Shown: positions 1 through 8,543, counted from the first letter of the stretch. The stretch is DNA of 64,000 bases from Acidimicrobiaceae bacterium (GCA_009845995.1 VXYK01000035.1:62001-126000), one strand, 5' to 3'. Made by a program: numbers and translations. Notes: a model not told the origin generated them from the letters alone.

Positions 1-428
1 CGATCGACTATCGGTACGTTGCCGGCGGTGCGGTGCTGCCTCTGATCGAGGGCACAACGGGGCGACCGTTGGTCCTTCACACGCTGATCGGTTCGGTCGC
101 TTTGTTGGCGCTCGTGATGGCGGTGACCGTGGGGTCGCGTCTGGTTCGGCGTCGACTGCTGGGCGTGCCCATTGGCACCTTCGTGTTTCTTGCGGCCTCA
201 GGGGCCTGGACGCGAACAGAGTTGTTCTGGTGGCCGTTCGCCGGACTCGACGGGATTGCCGCGACACCATTGCCGGAGTTTGATCGGCCGCTGGAGATCC
301 TGGTTCTGTTGGAGTTGCTCGGGATCTGCGCCGTGGTGTGGCTGATACGCCGCTTCGAACTCACGCAACCCCAAAACCGCCGGACACTGCTGAGTACAGG
401 CCGACTTCCCAGAGAGCACCTCAGATAG
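1..428 (+). CDS. Partial multi-pass membrane protein, resembles the membrane-bound metal-dependent hydrolase family
   Basis: The frame is open to the left edge of the window, so the N-terminus is missing; a GTG at 33 is only the first in-window start. The visible 142 residues hold about three hydrophobic segments: around HTLIGSVALLALVMAVTVG, around GTFVFLAAS, and a C-terminal one around LVLLELLGICAVVWLI. The stretch DYRYVAGGAVLPLIEGTTG followed by a His in HTLIG resembles the DY...LLPD..(D/E)...GR...HTL pattern of YdjM/DUF457-type membrane hydrolases. That family has no well-defined substrate. Family assignment comes from motif resemblance only and is tentative. The gene ends 42 bp before arfB on the same strand. 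Confidence 0.5.
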   Translation, partial: IDYRYVAGGAVLPLIEGTTGRPLVLHTLIGSVALLALVMAVTVGSRLVRRRLLGVPIGTFVFLAASGAWTRTELFWWPFAGLDGIAATPLPEFDRPLEILVLLELLGICAVVWLIRRFELTQPQNRRTLLSTGRLPREHLR

Positions 429-470
429 CCCGTTCATGACGTAACTTAGGGCCATGAAACGCATGGGGCC

Positions 471-872
471 ATGAATCCGCCGGACGCTTCTTGGACTGTT
501 CCAGAAGCCGAGGTGAAATTCCGCTTCATCGCCTCGGGCGGACCTGGCGGCCAACACGCCAACAGGTCCAACACCAAAGTCGAGGCGGTTCTGCGCATCG
601 ACGAGTCGACCATGCCAGAAGCCCTCCGCGGCCGAGTGATCGCGCGGCTCGGCAACGTGATCCGAGTCACCGTGGATGCTGAGCGGTCACAACTGCGGAA
701 TCGCCAGATTGCCCTCGAACGGATTCAACAACGGATCGATTCGGCCAGTCGAACAAAGCGCAAGCGAACCGCCACCAAACCCACACGCGGTTCACAGCGC
801 CGTCGGGTTGAAGCAAAACGCCGCCGATCTGAAACCAAGCGCAACCGCCGCGCACCGAGCGCAGACGACTGA
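471..872 (+). CDS. arfB: Peptidyl-tRNA hydrolase ArfB (YaeJ-type ribosome rescue factor)
   Basis: A small class-I release-factor-like protein of 133 residues that hydrolyses peptidyl-tRNA on ribosomes stalled without a stop codon. The catalytic GGQ lies at residues 26-28 inside SGGPGGQHANRSNTKVEA, the diagnostic ArfB signature. The last 40 or so residues are a disordered Arg/Lys-rich tail (KRKRTATKPTRGSQRRR...), which in this family threads into the empty mRNA channel. Length matches the family (about 140). The ATG at 471 is used because the earlier ATG at 454 runs into a stop after a few codons. It sits alone between a membrane gene and the 3' end of rnpB on the opposite strand. Confidence 0.93.
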   Translation: MNPPDASWTVPEAEVKFRFIASGGPGGQHANRSNTKVEAVLRIDESTMPEALRGRVIARLGNVIRVTVDAERSQLRNRQIALERIQQRIDSASRTKRKRTATKPTRGSQRRRVEAKRRRSETKRNRRAPSADD

Positions 873-923
873 GCCTCCGGCGACAGGATCCCAATGGTTC
901 ACGACGGACAGTCCGTTGTGGAT

Positions 924-1291
924 GTGACGGGGAGTCGGCCTGTAGGCGGGATTCTGTCCGGGAGCCGAATTGCCGGCTCCGTGGATGACCATCCATCTTT
1001 GCGGCCTACCCGGGAGTGTCTGCGGACGGGACGCCCTCTCCCTGCATGGCCTTGCTCCGGGTGGGGTTTACCTAGCCACCCCGGTCGCCCGGGGTGCTGG
1101 TGCGCTCTTACCGCACCTTTTCACCCTTACCTCGGTGGTACCCCTCGGGGAACCTTTGAGGCGGTTTGTTTTCTGTGGCACTTTCCTGCGAGTCGCCTCG
1201 ACTGGCGCAAGCCAGCACCCTTCCCTACGGAGTCCCGACCTTCCTCAACGCAGCGAACTGCGCCGCGGCCATCCAGTCGGCTCCCCGTCAC
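924..1291 (-). ncRNA. rnpB: RNase P RNA, bacterial class A
   Basis: The minus strand reads as a complete class A RNase P RNA of about 368 nt, the ribozyme that matures tRNA 5' ends. The terminal helix P1 is formed by GTGACGGGGAG at the 5' end and CTCCCCGTCAC at the 3' end. The conserved core CR-I appears as GAGGAAGGTCGGGACTCC. An AGGGTGAAAAGGTGCGG block, a GGTAAACCCC loop, and the CR-V-like ACAGAATCC...CCTACAG near the 3' end are all present in the right order. It lies downstream of, and on the same strand as, the RfbH-like gene (40-bp gap). No protein-coding frame here is credible. End positions are set by P1 and may be off by a few bases. Confidence 0.96.
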
Positions 1292-1331
1292 AGACTAAGT
1301 GTGCCTCAACAAACGCCGCTTTGCCTCGGTT

Positions 1332-2522
1332 TTAGGAGTCGAGCACCGCGTCGAGCTGTTCGCACATGAAACCGATGTGATCCGCGTTCAGTCCGTGGTG
1401 AATCGGCAGCGACACCGCGTTGTCCATGATGTAGTCGCAATTCGGCAGTCCTTCAGCCGGAGCGCGGTGCTCGATCCCGGCGAAACCCTTCTGGCGCAGA
1501 ATATTGCCGGTCCACACCATCCTCGTCGTCACCCCGCGCGCTTCGAGCCGTTCCTGGACTTCACTGCGGTCGATGCTGAGATCATCATCGATGGTGAAGC
1601 AGAAGCGCATCCAGGTTGTGTCTGTCTCGGGTGTGGTGCGGCCGCTGGTAACGCCGTCACGTGTTGCCATGAAGTCATCGAGTCGCCGCCAATTGTCGCG
1701 GCGCTGTTGGTTGAAACCGTCGAGCTTGTCCAGCTGGACCAGACCATAGGCGGCGCTGATCTCGGTCGGTTCGAAGTTGTAGCCGATCGAATCGAAGGTG
1801 AAGATCATGTCGTAGGGCGTGCCGTCAGCGAGATAGCCGAATCGATCCTCAAGACCTTTGCGCGAACCGTACAGGTACGGTTCGGAGCGCCGTCCCCAGC
1901 GCCGCAGCTCAAGTCCGAGGTCGAAGAGATCCGGGTCGTCGACGCCGACCATCCCACCTGCACCGCCGGCGGTCATGGCATGGCTGCGGGCAAAACTGGT
2001 GACCGCGATGTCGGCTCGGGCACCGGTGCGCTCGCCCCGCTGCCAGGAGTCGAGCACGTCGCAGGAATCCTCCACCACCTTCAGCCCGTGGGCGTCGGCT
2101 ATGGCCCGGATCGCGTCCCAATCAGGGCAGTTGCCGCACAGATTCGGGGTGAGGATCGCCTTTGTTCGAGGCCCGATCATGGCTTCGATCTTGGTGTGGT
2201 CGATCTGGTAGGTGTCAGGCGTTATGTCGACGAACACCGGTACCAGGCCCGACTGCACCATGGTGGCAATGTCGGTGGAGAAGGTGAGCGGCGAGGTGAT
2301 GATCTCGTCGCCGCGCTCGAGCTGCAGCAGGTCCACCGCAATACGCAGAGCCGACGATCCGCTGTTGACCATGATTCCGTGCTGTTTGGACAACAGCGAG
2401 GCGGTCCTCCGTTCAAACTCGAAGACATTCTCGCCTATGTCGAGTGTCGATGAGCGCAATACGGCCACGACGGCTTCGATCTCGCGTTCGTCGTGCACCG
2501 CGCCCGAAACTGGGAGTTTCAT
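1332..2522 (-). CDS. DegT/DnrJ/EryC1-fold PLP enzyme of the RfbH/ColD type (nucleotide-sugar 3-dehydratase-like)
   Basis: A 396-residue fold-type-I PLP protein. In sugar aminotransferases the Schiff-base lysine sits in a SFxxSK motif. Here the equivalent reads SFARSHAM, with His181 replacing lysine, exactly as in the dehydratases RfbH/DdhC/AscC (E1) and ColD. The PLP-phosphate loop NSGSSA, the Asp in VVEDSCD and the C-terminal GYNFEPTEISAAYGLVQL also fit that group. These enzymes use PLP/PMP to remove the 3-hydroxyl of CDP- or GDP-4-keto-6-deoxy sugars. No reductase partner or sugar cluster is adjacent, so the substrate is unknown. The start at 2522 is chosen because AGAAAGGG precedes the ATG and family similarity begins there; an in-frame extension reaches 2618. 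Confidence 0.85.
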   Translation of the reverse strand: MKLPVSGAVHDEREIEAVVAVLRSSTLDIGENVFEFERRTASLLSKQHGIMVNSGSSALRIAVDLLQLERGDEIITSPLTFSTDIATMVQSGLVPVFVDITPDTYQIDHTKIEAMIGPRTKAILTPNLCGNCPDWDAIRAIADAHGLKVVEDSCDVLDSWQRGERTGARADIAVTSFARSHAMTAGGAGGMVGVDDPDLFDLGLELRRWGRRSEPYLYGSRKGLEDRFGYLADGTPYDMIFTFDSIGYNFEPTEISAAYGLVQLDKLDGFNQQRRDNWRRLDDFMATRDGVTSGRTTPETDTTWMRFCFTIDDDLSIDRSEVQERLEARGVTTRMVWTGNILRQKGFAGIEHRAPAEGLPNCDYIMDNAVSLPIHHGLNADHIGFMCEQLDAVLDS

Positions 2523-2568
2523 CTGCTGCCCTTTCTTGGTTGACCAAAATCCGTGTTGAACCGATTCT

Positions 2569-2970
2569 CTACCGGTTGACTCTGGCGCGATTGGCAACGT
2601 ACGCGCCAATTCCTCCACCGACAGTCCCGATCGCCGCAGCGAGCAGAGCGTTGAAAATCAATGCCAGCGGGTTGATTCCGTCGCCACCGGCGATTCGAAA
2701 AACCGCGGCGACGGTCTGCACGACTGCGAATGCGACGAGCGTCGCGGTTGCGCCGTTGATCATCGGTGCGTCGGTAGCAACCCTCCCAGCAACAGCACCA
2801 CCCAACAGGTAAGCGACCACGATCGCCAACAGTGTGAGATACACCCAATTCGACTGGTTGGTTTCACCGCTGTCGGAGAGGCTCGCTTGGACCACTGCGG
2901 CCGGTGCGGAAATAGCCAGACAAGTCAATGCACCGGCTCGAACGGCCGGAGGAAACAGAGACTCTGACAC
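2569..2970 (-). CDS. Small four-helix membrane protein of unknown function
   Basis: 133 residues with about four predicted membrane segments: residues 11-31, around NWVYLTLLAIVVAYLLGGAVAG, around ATLVAFAVVQTVAAV, and around ALIFNALLAAAIGTVGGGIGAYV. The last two are Gly/Ala-rich, typical of small actinobacterial membrane proteins of the TIGR04086-like kind, but no catalytic or binding motif is visible. It lies just upstream of the RfbH-like gene on the same strand (46 bp) and diverges from trpD across about 73 bp, so the two could share a promoter region. No function is proposed. Confidence 0.7.
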   Translation of the reverse strand: MSESLFPPAVRAGALTCLAISAPAAVVQASLSDSGETNQSNWVYLTLLAIVVAYLLGGAVAGRVATDAPMINGATATLVAFAVVQTVAAVFRIAGGDGINPLALIFNALLAAAIGTVGGGIGAYVANRARVNR

Positions 2971-3043
2971 GAAGCCGAGGCTAGCAGCGCGCTACGGTCA
3001 CGTTGTTAGCCAGCCGAACCACACAGAGACGGACGGGACACCT

Positions 3044-4090
3044 ATGACAACCGCGACAGGCATTGACGATCACGGCGGTTGGCCGGGCGTTCTCGGCGCG
3101 CTGGCCGACGGTGCTGACCTCAACTCCGACATCACCAGAGCGGTACTCTCCACGATCCTCAGCGGTGACGCCACAGACGGGCAGATCGCCGCGTTCATCG
3201 TCGGTTTGCGAATCAAGGGTGAGACAGTTGAGGAGTTGGTCGGGTTGCAGACGGCCATGCTTGATTCAGCAACACCGTTGGCGGTGCCCGACAACACTAT
3301 CGACATCGTCGGTGCCGGCGGAGTCCCCAGCCGCAGGCGGCATGCGCTCAATGTCTCGACGATGACCGCCGTTGTGGCCGCGGGCGCAGGGGCGACGGTG
3401 TGCAAGCACGGAAACCGCAAGGCCTCTTCGACCTCCGGCAGCTTCGATCTGCTCGAGGCGCTCGGGGTTGACGTAGATCTGACCCCCACCCAGCTCGAAG
3501 CGCAGGTCCACAGCATCGCTCTGGGGTTCGCCTTCGCTCGGACTTTTCATCCGGCGATGCGTCATGTGGGCCCGGTGCGAGCGCAATTGGGCATCCAGAC
3601 AGTGTTCAACATTCTGGGTCCATTGAGTCATCCGGGTCGGCTGAGGCGTCAGGTTGTCGGCGTGGGGGACTGGTCCACGGCTCAGCGAATGGTGAGAGTG
3701 CTCGAAGCCACAGGGTCGCAACGTGCGCTGGTTGTGCACGGCGACGGGGGTCTGGATGAACTGTCCACGACGGGCCCTTCGAAAATCCTCTCGCTCGAAG
3801 ACGGCGAGATCACCGAAATGACCGTGACCGCGTCCTCGGTCGGCTTGGCCTCGGCCTCACCCGAAGACATCGCCGGGGGTGACACCGCGGCGAACGCCCG
3901 GATCGCCCGTTCGGTCTTCGCGGGCGACAGCGGTCCTCATCGAGACATCGTTCTGCTCAATGCGGGGGCGGGTCTGCTTGTCGCAGGGCTTGCAGCAGAT
4001 ATCAGTGAGGGCGTGGCTTCGGCCGCGGCTGCAATCGACGACGGGCGCGCAGAAGCCAAGCTCTCGGCTCTGGTGTCAACTGCCTGGTGA
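3044..4090 (+). CDS. trpD: Anthranilate phosphoribosyltransferase (TrpD) with a non-standard PRPP loop
   Basis: 348 residues, the usual TrpD length. The enzyme transfers phosphoribose from PRPP to anthranilate, the second step of tryptophan synthesis. Family blocks are clear: KHGNRKASSTSGSFDLLEALG, FHPAMRHVGPVRAQLG, TVFNILGPL, and VVHGDGGLDELSTTGPS. The usual PRPP-binding GTGGD loop reads GAGGVPSRRRHALNVST, lacking Thr and Asp and carrying about three extra residues, so activity or lineage-specific variation deserves a check. The ATG at 3044 is chosen over an upstream in-frame start at 2834 because TrpD similarity starts here. It is not in a trp operon; the following gene is convergent. Confidence 0.9.
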   Translation: MTTATGIDDHGGWPGVLGALADGADLNSDITRAVLSTILSGDATDGQIAAFIVGLRIKGETVEELVGLQTAMLDSATPLAVPDNTIDIVGAGGVPSRRRHALNVSTMTAVVAAGAGATVCKHGNRKASSTSGSFDLLEALGVDVDLTPTQLEAQVHSIALGFAFARTFHPAMRHVGPVRAQLGIQTVFNILGPLSHPGRLRRQVVGVGDWSTAQRMVRVLEATGSQRALVVHGDGGLDELSTTGPSKILSLEDGEITEMTVTASSVGLASASPEDIAGGDTAANARIARSVFAGDSGPHRDIVLLNAGAGLLVAGLAADISEGVASAAAAIDDGRAEAKLSALVSTAW

Positions 4091-4120
4091 GGTTGCCGCT
4101 CACCGCCGAGTAAATAGCAC

Positions 4121-4260
4121 GCGCGAATAGGCAAGCCTTCGAGTTGCAGCCAGCTGTTCCCCGCTCTTGGTTCGCTTCGCTCACCGGGCCGCTCGGGCCA
4201 CGGCCCCGCAAATCAAGCTGATCGCGCTCGGAAATCCGCTGCCTATTTCCGGGGCCTCTA
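4121..4260 (+). repeat. Intergenic repeat, copy A
   Basis: About 140 bp filling most of the gap between convergent trpD and the exonuclease gene. Left end is GCGCGAATAGGCA and right end is TGCCTATTTCCGGGGCCTC; AATAGGCA (4126-4133) can pair with TGCCTATT (4240-4247). Positions 4134-4182 match 44141-44189 at 47 of 49 bases (begins AGCCTTCGAGTTGCAGCC). The central core, CCCGCTCTTGGTTCGCTTCG followed by CTCACCGGGCCGCTCGGGCC, recurs near 19.9, 44.2 and 61.0 kb. The right end overlaps the exonuclease stop codon at 4258-4260. It could act as a bidirectional terminator or be a non-autonomous mobile repeat. Confidence 0.8.
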
Positions 4261-6036
4261 GGCGATTCGCGAAATTCGTGGTCGGGGTGCCGAGGCTGAT
4301 CGGCGCAGGGGAACAACGCCTGTGCGGGTCGCGGTGCGGCGAGCCGGACTCTTGGTCTTCGGTTTGAAGACCGGTAGGGCCGGCAGGGGATTGGCCAACA
4401 CGCCCTCCACTTCCTCTATGGTCACCTTGTCGGCATTGCGTTCGATCCAGCTGACAACCGTCAGCAACTCGTCGGCTTCTGCACGCTGGGGAACGGGCAA
4501 TGGCTCCGTCGGCGGGGCCTCCGGAGTGCACGGGTGAACTGGGGCGAAGAGTTCGTCGGAGTCGCCTGCATGGCCGCTGCGCGAGAGTCGTCCGCCAACA
4601 AGCTCAACCCAGCCATTGCCGATACGCAAACGCAGGCGTCCGGCTCGTCGCAGCAGATCGAACCGTCGATGCCGTCGCAGCAGCCCCGCCAAGGCCTCGG
4701 CTCGGTCTCGAACATCGGCGGCTTCTTCGTATCGATGGTCGGTCGCCAGCCTCTCGATTCTTGCTGCCAGCGGGGCCAGGAGAAGATCGGGCCGCGACGT
4801 CAAGTTGGTGACCAACTCCTCGACGACTGCGGTGTATTCGGCTTCAGACGTCGCCCCAGAACACGGACAACACGAGACCCCCAGTTGAGCTGAAGCGCAG
4901 ATACTCGCATTCGGCGACGCCCTCGACGCGATACCACAGCGCCGAACAGGTGCCACGCTATGGATCGCCTCAATGATTCGTTTTGCCACTCGTGTCGATG
5001 CGACGGGACCCAGATAGAGCGCTTTGTCATTGTTCACCTTTCGCACCACCGAAAGGCGCGGGAAGCGTTCGTTGAGAGTCAGCTTGATGTAGGGATACTT
5101 GCCGGCCCGGGTCCCCTGCCGATTGAAGCGCGGCAGATACTGATGGATCAGCCGCAGCTCCAACACCGCGGCCTCAAGACCGTTGCGACAAACCTGATGG
5201 TCGATGCGATGTGTCTCGCGCAGTAGTTGGCCGACTTTGCGCCGCTCGTCGGTGGAGAAATAGCTGCGAACCCGAGATCGCAAGTTGGCGGCCTTGCCGA
5301 CGTAGAGCACTTCATCACGAGCGTCACGGAACATGTAGACACCGGGTTCGCGGGGGAGTCCATCGGTCAGATTCAATTTCTTGGCTTGAGGACTGCCGGC
5401 GAGCTTGGGAAGCGCAATCAAGTCTTCGAGCCCCAATACTCCCAACGTGGCGGCCCGCTCGAGAAGAAAATGCAGCAGGTCTCCGGTCGCCAACGCGTCG
5501 TCGAGAGCGCGATGGCTGGGTTTGTGGCTCAATCGCAGGCGATCGGCAAGTGTGCCGAGTCTGTAATTGGGAACCTCGTCGCGCAGCAAGCGGCGAGCTA
5601 AAGCGAGCGTGTCGATCGAGCGTGCCGCCAGGCGGGGACGGCCGAGTTGTGTCAGAGCCGCATTGAGAAAGGAGATATCGAAACGAATGTTGTGCCCGAC
5701 GATCACCGCGCCGTCGATGAACTCCAGCAACGATGGCATCACTGCTTCGATACGAGGTGCTCGCATCACCATGGCCCCGGTGATGCCCGTGAGGACTGTG
5801 ATCTCTGGTGGGATCGCACATCCGGGGTCGACCAACGTCTGGTAGGTGCCGAGGCATTCACCCCCGCGAAGCTTCACGGCGCCAATTTCGGTGATCGCGC
5901 AGTTCGCGGCGGAAGCACCGGTTGTTTCCAGGTCTATGACGACGAAGGTGACCTCGTACAAAGGAGTACCGAGATCCTCGAAGCTCTGCTGGTATGCGAA
6001 CGTTTGTTCGAGCACCCTAAAACACTGCACGAACAC
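4258..6036 (-). CDS. DEDDh 3'-5' exonuclease fused to a GIY-YIG (UvrC-like) nuclease domain
   Basis: A 592-residue two-nuclease fusion known in Actinobacteria (Mycobacterium Rv2191 type). Residues about 30-200 form a DnaQ-like exonuclease, with VIDLETTG (Asp35, Glu37), a HNIRFD block and the closing HRALDDA. Residues about 225-310 form a GIY-YIG domain as in UvrC/Cho (GVYMFRDARDEVLYVGKA, then NLRSRVRSYF). A cysteine cluster follows (PVRRC, then C, then CCPC), matching where UvrC proteins carry an Fe-S cluster. It probably acts in DNA repair or end trimming, cytoplasmic. The start is uncertain: 6036 is GTG and other GTGs lie within the first eight codons. The GMC gene ends 45 bp upstream on the same strand. 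Confidence 0.85.
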   Translation of the reverse strand: MFVQCFRVLEQTFAYQQSFEDLGTPLYEVTFVVIDLETTGASAANCAITEIGAVKLRGGECLGTYQTLVDPGCAIPPEITVLTGITGAMVMRAPRIEAVMPSLLEFIDGAVIVGHNIRFDISFLNAALTQLGRPRLAARSIDTLALARRLLRDEVPNYRLGTLADRLRLSHKPSHRALDDALATGDLLHFLLERAATLGVLGLEDLIALPKLAGSPQAKKLNLTDGLPREPGVYMFRDARDEVLYVGKAANLRSRVRSYFSTDERRKVGQLLRETHRIDHQVCRNGLEAAVLELRLIHQYLPRFNRQGTRAGKYPYIKLTLNERFPRLSVVRKVNNDKALYLGPVASTRVAKRIIEAIHSVAPVRRCGIASRASPNASICASAQLGVSCCPCSGATSEAEYTAVVEELVTNLTSRPDLLLAPLAARIERLATDHRYEEAADVRDRAEALAGLLRRHRRFDLLRRAGRLRLRIGNGWVELVGGRLSRSGHAGDSDELFAPVHPCTPEAPPTEPLPVPQRAEADELLTVVSWIERNADKVTIEEVEGVLANPLPALPVFKPKTKSPARRTATRTGVVPLRRSASAPRPRISRIA

Positions 6037-6081
6037 ATGTTTGATGTCAAGGACAGCCCCGATATAGCGCCGTCAGCGAAA

Positions 6082-7682
6082 TCACGCCAGCAAGTCTTGC
6101 AGATGGTCGGCGAGACGAATGGACAGTGCCACTATCGACATAGTTGGTGTTGCCGTCCCGCCTGTGGCGAACACACTGCTTCCTGCGACCCAGAGATTGT
6201 CGACTTCGTGCATGCGACAGTCAGGGTCGACGACCCCTTCGGCGGCGCTGTCGGCCATGCGGGTCGTGCACATGTGATGAAACCCCACGCCGACAGGGAA
6301 CCCTGACAGGTCGATCTCGTCGGGAACGGATCTGAAGATGCTGAGGAATTCTCCGCTGACCATATGGTCGTGCGCATCGGCGTGGACCCCGCCCAAAACG
6401 AGTTGGACCCGTCCCCAATCGGCTGCACCTATGGCCTCGGCCATCACTCGGAGCCCGGCTATAACGCGGCGTCTGTCAGCCGTCGTGTATTGCCAATCCA
6501 GTTGCACCTGTCGCATTCCCAAAGCGTCGGTGCTGGTTCCCAACATCACGCGGCTCTGTGGATTCAACTCCTGTTCGGCCAAGGCTTGAAGATATACGGC
6601 GGTACCTGGCTCGGGCCCGGTATGGGCCATCAGCGCGCTGATCTCGCCAACGGCGATTCCCTGCTCCTGCAGCGGTACTCCGTCGGGCAGACGACCGGGG
6701 AGGAATTGCAGCTCAACACCTGTTGTTGCGGTTGAACGCAGGTGTGCATCGGTGAGTCCGAGCGCGAACTTCGCACCGTGCACATGACCGGCATGCCTGC
6801 CCTGCGTGATAGCCACTTCGCCGCCCCGCAATCCGCTGACATCGTTGAAATCTGGCTCAAGCACCCCGAAACCGGCGTAAATCTGCAGGTGTTCGGAAAA
6901 ATAGCGGCCGACAAGATCGTTGCTGTTGCCCAGACCAGCCGGGTCATTGTCAGTCGATGCCAACAGCAAACGTGCATTCTCGATTCCGCCGGCAGCCAGT
7001 ACATAGGCTCGTGCCGCAACCGAAAATGAAACACCGCTCAGAGTGGCAACGTCGACATGGGTGACCGTTTGCCCGTCGTCGCCGGCAAGGTTCACCGCGT
7101 TGGCGTGAAGCAGGACTTCGATGTTGGCCGCGGCGCGGAGGTCAGCCCCGTACACGTCCCCGAACTTCGTCGGGAACGTGATCTGGAACGCCAGCGGCTC
7201 GACCGCGAAGGTGTCGATTGGCGGAGCGCTGACCCCCAGACGCCGTTCCCAGGTATCAACCGAGAAGTCTCCGTCGCTGATGCGAACCCATTCAGTAGCC
7301 CGATCCCAGTAGGGAACCATGTCTGCATAGTCGAGAGGCAACCCCAGACGAGAAGATGGTCTCGCGTTTCGAAATCAATGGGGGACAACGGTCGGCAGAA
7401 ACCGGCCCAATGGTTGGTGGTCCCGCCGAGGTAGCGCAACCGTGTCTGATCGAGGCTCACCGGATTGTCGAGCGAGGTCACGGGGGCGCCGATGCTTTCA
7501 CCCTGTGCCAACGCTTGGGTGGCAGCGTCCGATTCGGTACCTCCCGATTCGAGCAGCAGAACGCGCAGATCGGAGTTGAGCAGTTCCATTGCCATGGTGA
7601 TGCCAGCGGCGCCTCCGCCGATGATGCACACGTCGGCTTGGTGCGAGCTGCCGGAATTGAGTGTGCGAGCGTCGGTCAGCAT
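6082..7682 (-). pseudogene. GMC-family flavin oxidoreductase, disrupted by a single-base frameshift
   Basis: Two consecutive minus-strand frames make one FAD-dependent GMC oxidoreductase (choline/sugar dehydrogenase-like). The N-terminal part (7682 to about 7346) has the Rossmann motif VCIIGGGAAGITMA, LLLESGG, and RYLGGTTNHWAG. The C-terminal part (7341 to 6082, another frame) resumes at PLDYADMVPYWDRA and ends with the family's VGFHHMCTTRMA and a final GTATPTMSIVALSIRLAD block. Total length is 1601 nt, one short of a multiple of three. Adding one G to the G4 run (CCCC at 7342-7345 on plus) joins them as VWGLPLDYADM, giving about 533 residues. It is either a recent pseudogene or a homopolymer sequencing error. 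The start ATG at 7682 overlaps the Tat-protein stop by a few bases. Confidence 0.85.
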
Positions 7683-8200
7683 TTTGATTCTGCTGATTCT
7701 GAGCAGAACAGTGCGATCACCGCGGCCGCTCTTGCTTCGGATGCGGCAAGGATCCATCCGTCGACGGTGATCGTGTCGCTCGTTTCGAAATCAGTTCTGA
7801 CGCGAGCCGCGGCACGCTCGAGCGGGTCACCGTCCTGATCAGCTGCGGGGAGTTTTGCCAACAGTTCGGTTATGTCGTTTTCGCCGGTCACTTCAACGAC
7901 GCGTTGACCGAGCGTGATGATGCGCGGGTCGACTTCGCCGATACCTGTCACAGTTACCGGTGCGGCTGTTGTTGTGGTGCTGGTGGTGGTGCCGGCAGGG
8001 GTCGGGGTTGGTGCGGCGACCATCTTCGGGCTCGGATCGCGAGCCCGGTCGAACCATCCGGCACCGGCGCCGATGACCAACCCGAGAGCGCCTCCGCTTC
8101 CCAATCGGAGGACTTGGCGTCGGGAGATGTTGCGCTTGGCTGTTGTCGCTGATGGTTCGTCCGCGAGCGCCGAAGTATCTGGAGCATCGGCGTTGACCAT
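7676..8200 (-). CDS. Tat-exported small protein, probable small subunit of the adjacent GMC dehydrogenase
   Basis: 174 residues. The N-terminus has a twin-arginine signal (NISRRQVLRLG, then a hydrophobic GALGLVIGAGAG), followed by a Thr/Pro linker (TPTPAGTTTSTTTTAAP), so the mature part is outside the cytoplasmic membrane. The C-terminal domain ends with DTITVDGWILAASEARAAAVIAL, resembling the small (gamma) subunits of membrane-bound sugar or gluconate dehydrogenases, which carry the Tat signal and escort the GMC flavoprotein. It overlaps the GMC start by 7 bp, which supports a two-gene operon. The family assignment rests on this context and weak similarity, so the function is inferred. Confidence 0.65.
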   Translation of the reverse strand: MVNADAPDTSALADEPSATTAKRNISRRQVLRLGSGGALGLVIGAGAGWFDRARDPSPKMVAAPTPTPAGTTTSTTTTAAPVTVTGIGEVDPRIITLGQRVVEVTGENDITELLAKLPAADQDGDPLERAAARVRTDFETSDTITVDGWILAASEARAAAVIALFCSESAESKC

Positions 8201-8267
8201 CGTGCCAATCTATGACCACGGCGTCGATCTATCTAGCAGTGTCACACCCCCTGCGTAACTTGGGGGC

Positions 8268-8543
8268 ATGGGAAAACACACTCATCTTCGACTGGTCAGC
8301 GATGAGCTGGATCCTCATTGCGGCGCTTCTGCGGGCACCCACGAGGGGCTGATGATCGACTGCGACATGTGCGTGATGCAGCACACGGAAACGTGTGACG
8401 ACTGCGTGGTCAGTTACCTTGTCGGCCACGCGGAGGGCACCCCGGTCGTTCTCGATTTCGAGGAACGGCGGGCCTATGAATTGCTCAACGAAGCGGGGCT
8501 CGTCCCTTCAAGCAGGTTCGTTCCGCGCTCGAGCGCCGGTTGA
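8268..8543 (+). CDS. Small cysteine-rich protein of unknown function
   Basis: 91 residues, not recognised beyond being a plausible conserved actinobacterial hypothetical. Four cysteines at residues 32, 35, 43 and 46 (DCDMCVMQHTETCDDC) form a CxxC-x7-CxxC arrangement that could bind zinc. The N-terminus is His-rich (GKHTHLRLV). The start ATG follows a GGGGG-type ribosome site (CTTGGGGGC). It diverges from the Tat-protein gene across 67 bp and precedes queG by about 85 bp. No membrane segment or signal peptide is present. Confidence 0.7.
   Translation: MGKHTHLRLVSDELDPHCGASAGTHEGLMIDCDMCVMQHTETCDDCVVSYLVGHAEGTPVVLDFEERRAYELLNEAGLVPSSRFVPRSSAG

Noticed and set aside
894..1335. Plus-strand ORFs of 121-134 residues over 894-1335
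   Set aside because: The region is the RNase P RNA on the minus strand; conserved RNA motifs explain it and the peptides match nothing.
1299..2453. 384-residue plus-strand ORF antisense to the RfbH-like gene
   Set aside because: It mirrors a well-supported PLP enzyme with all its motifs; the antisense product has no recognisable domain and arises from high-GC codon bias.
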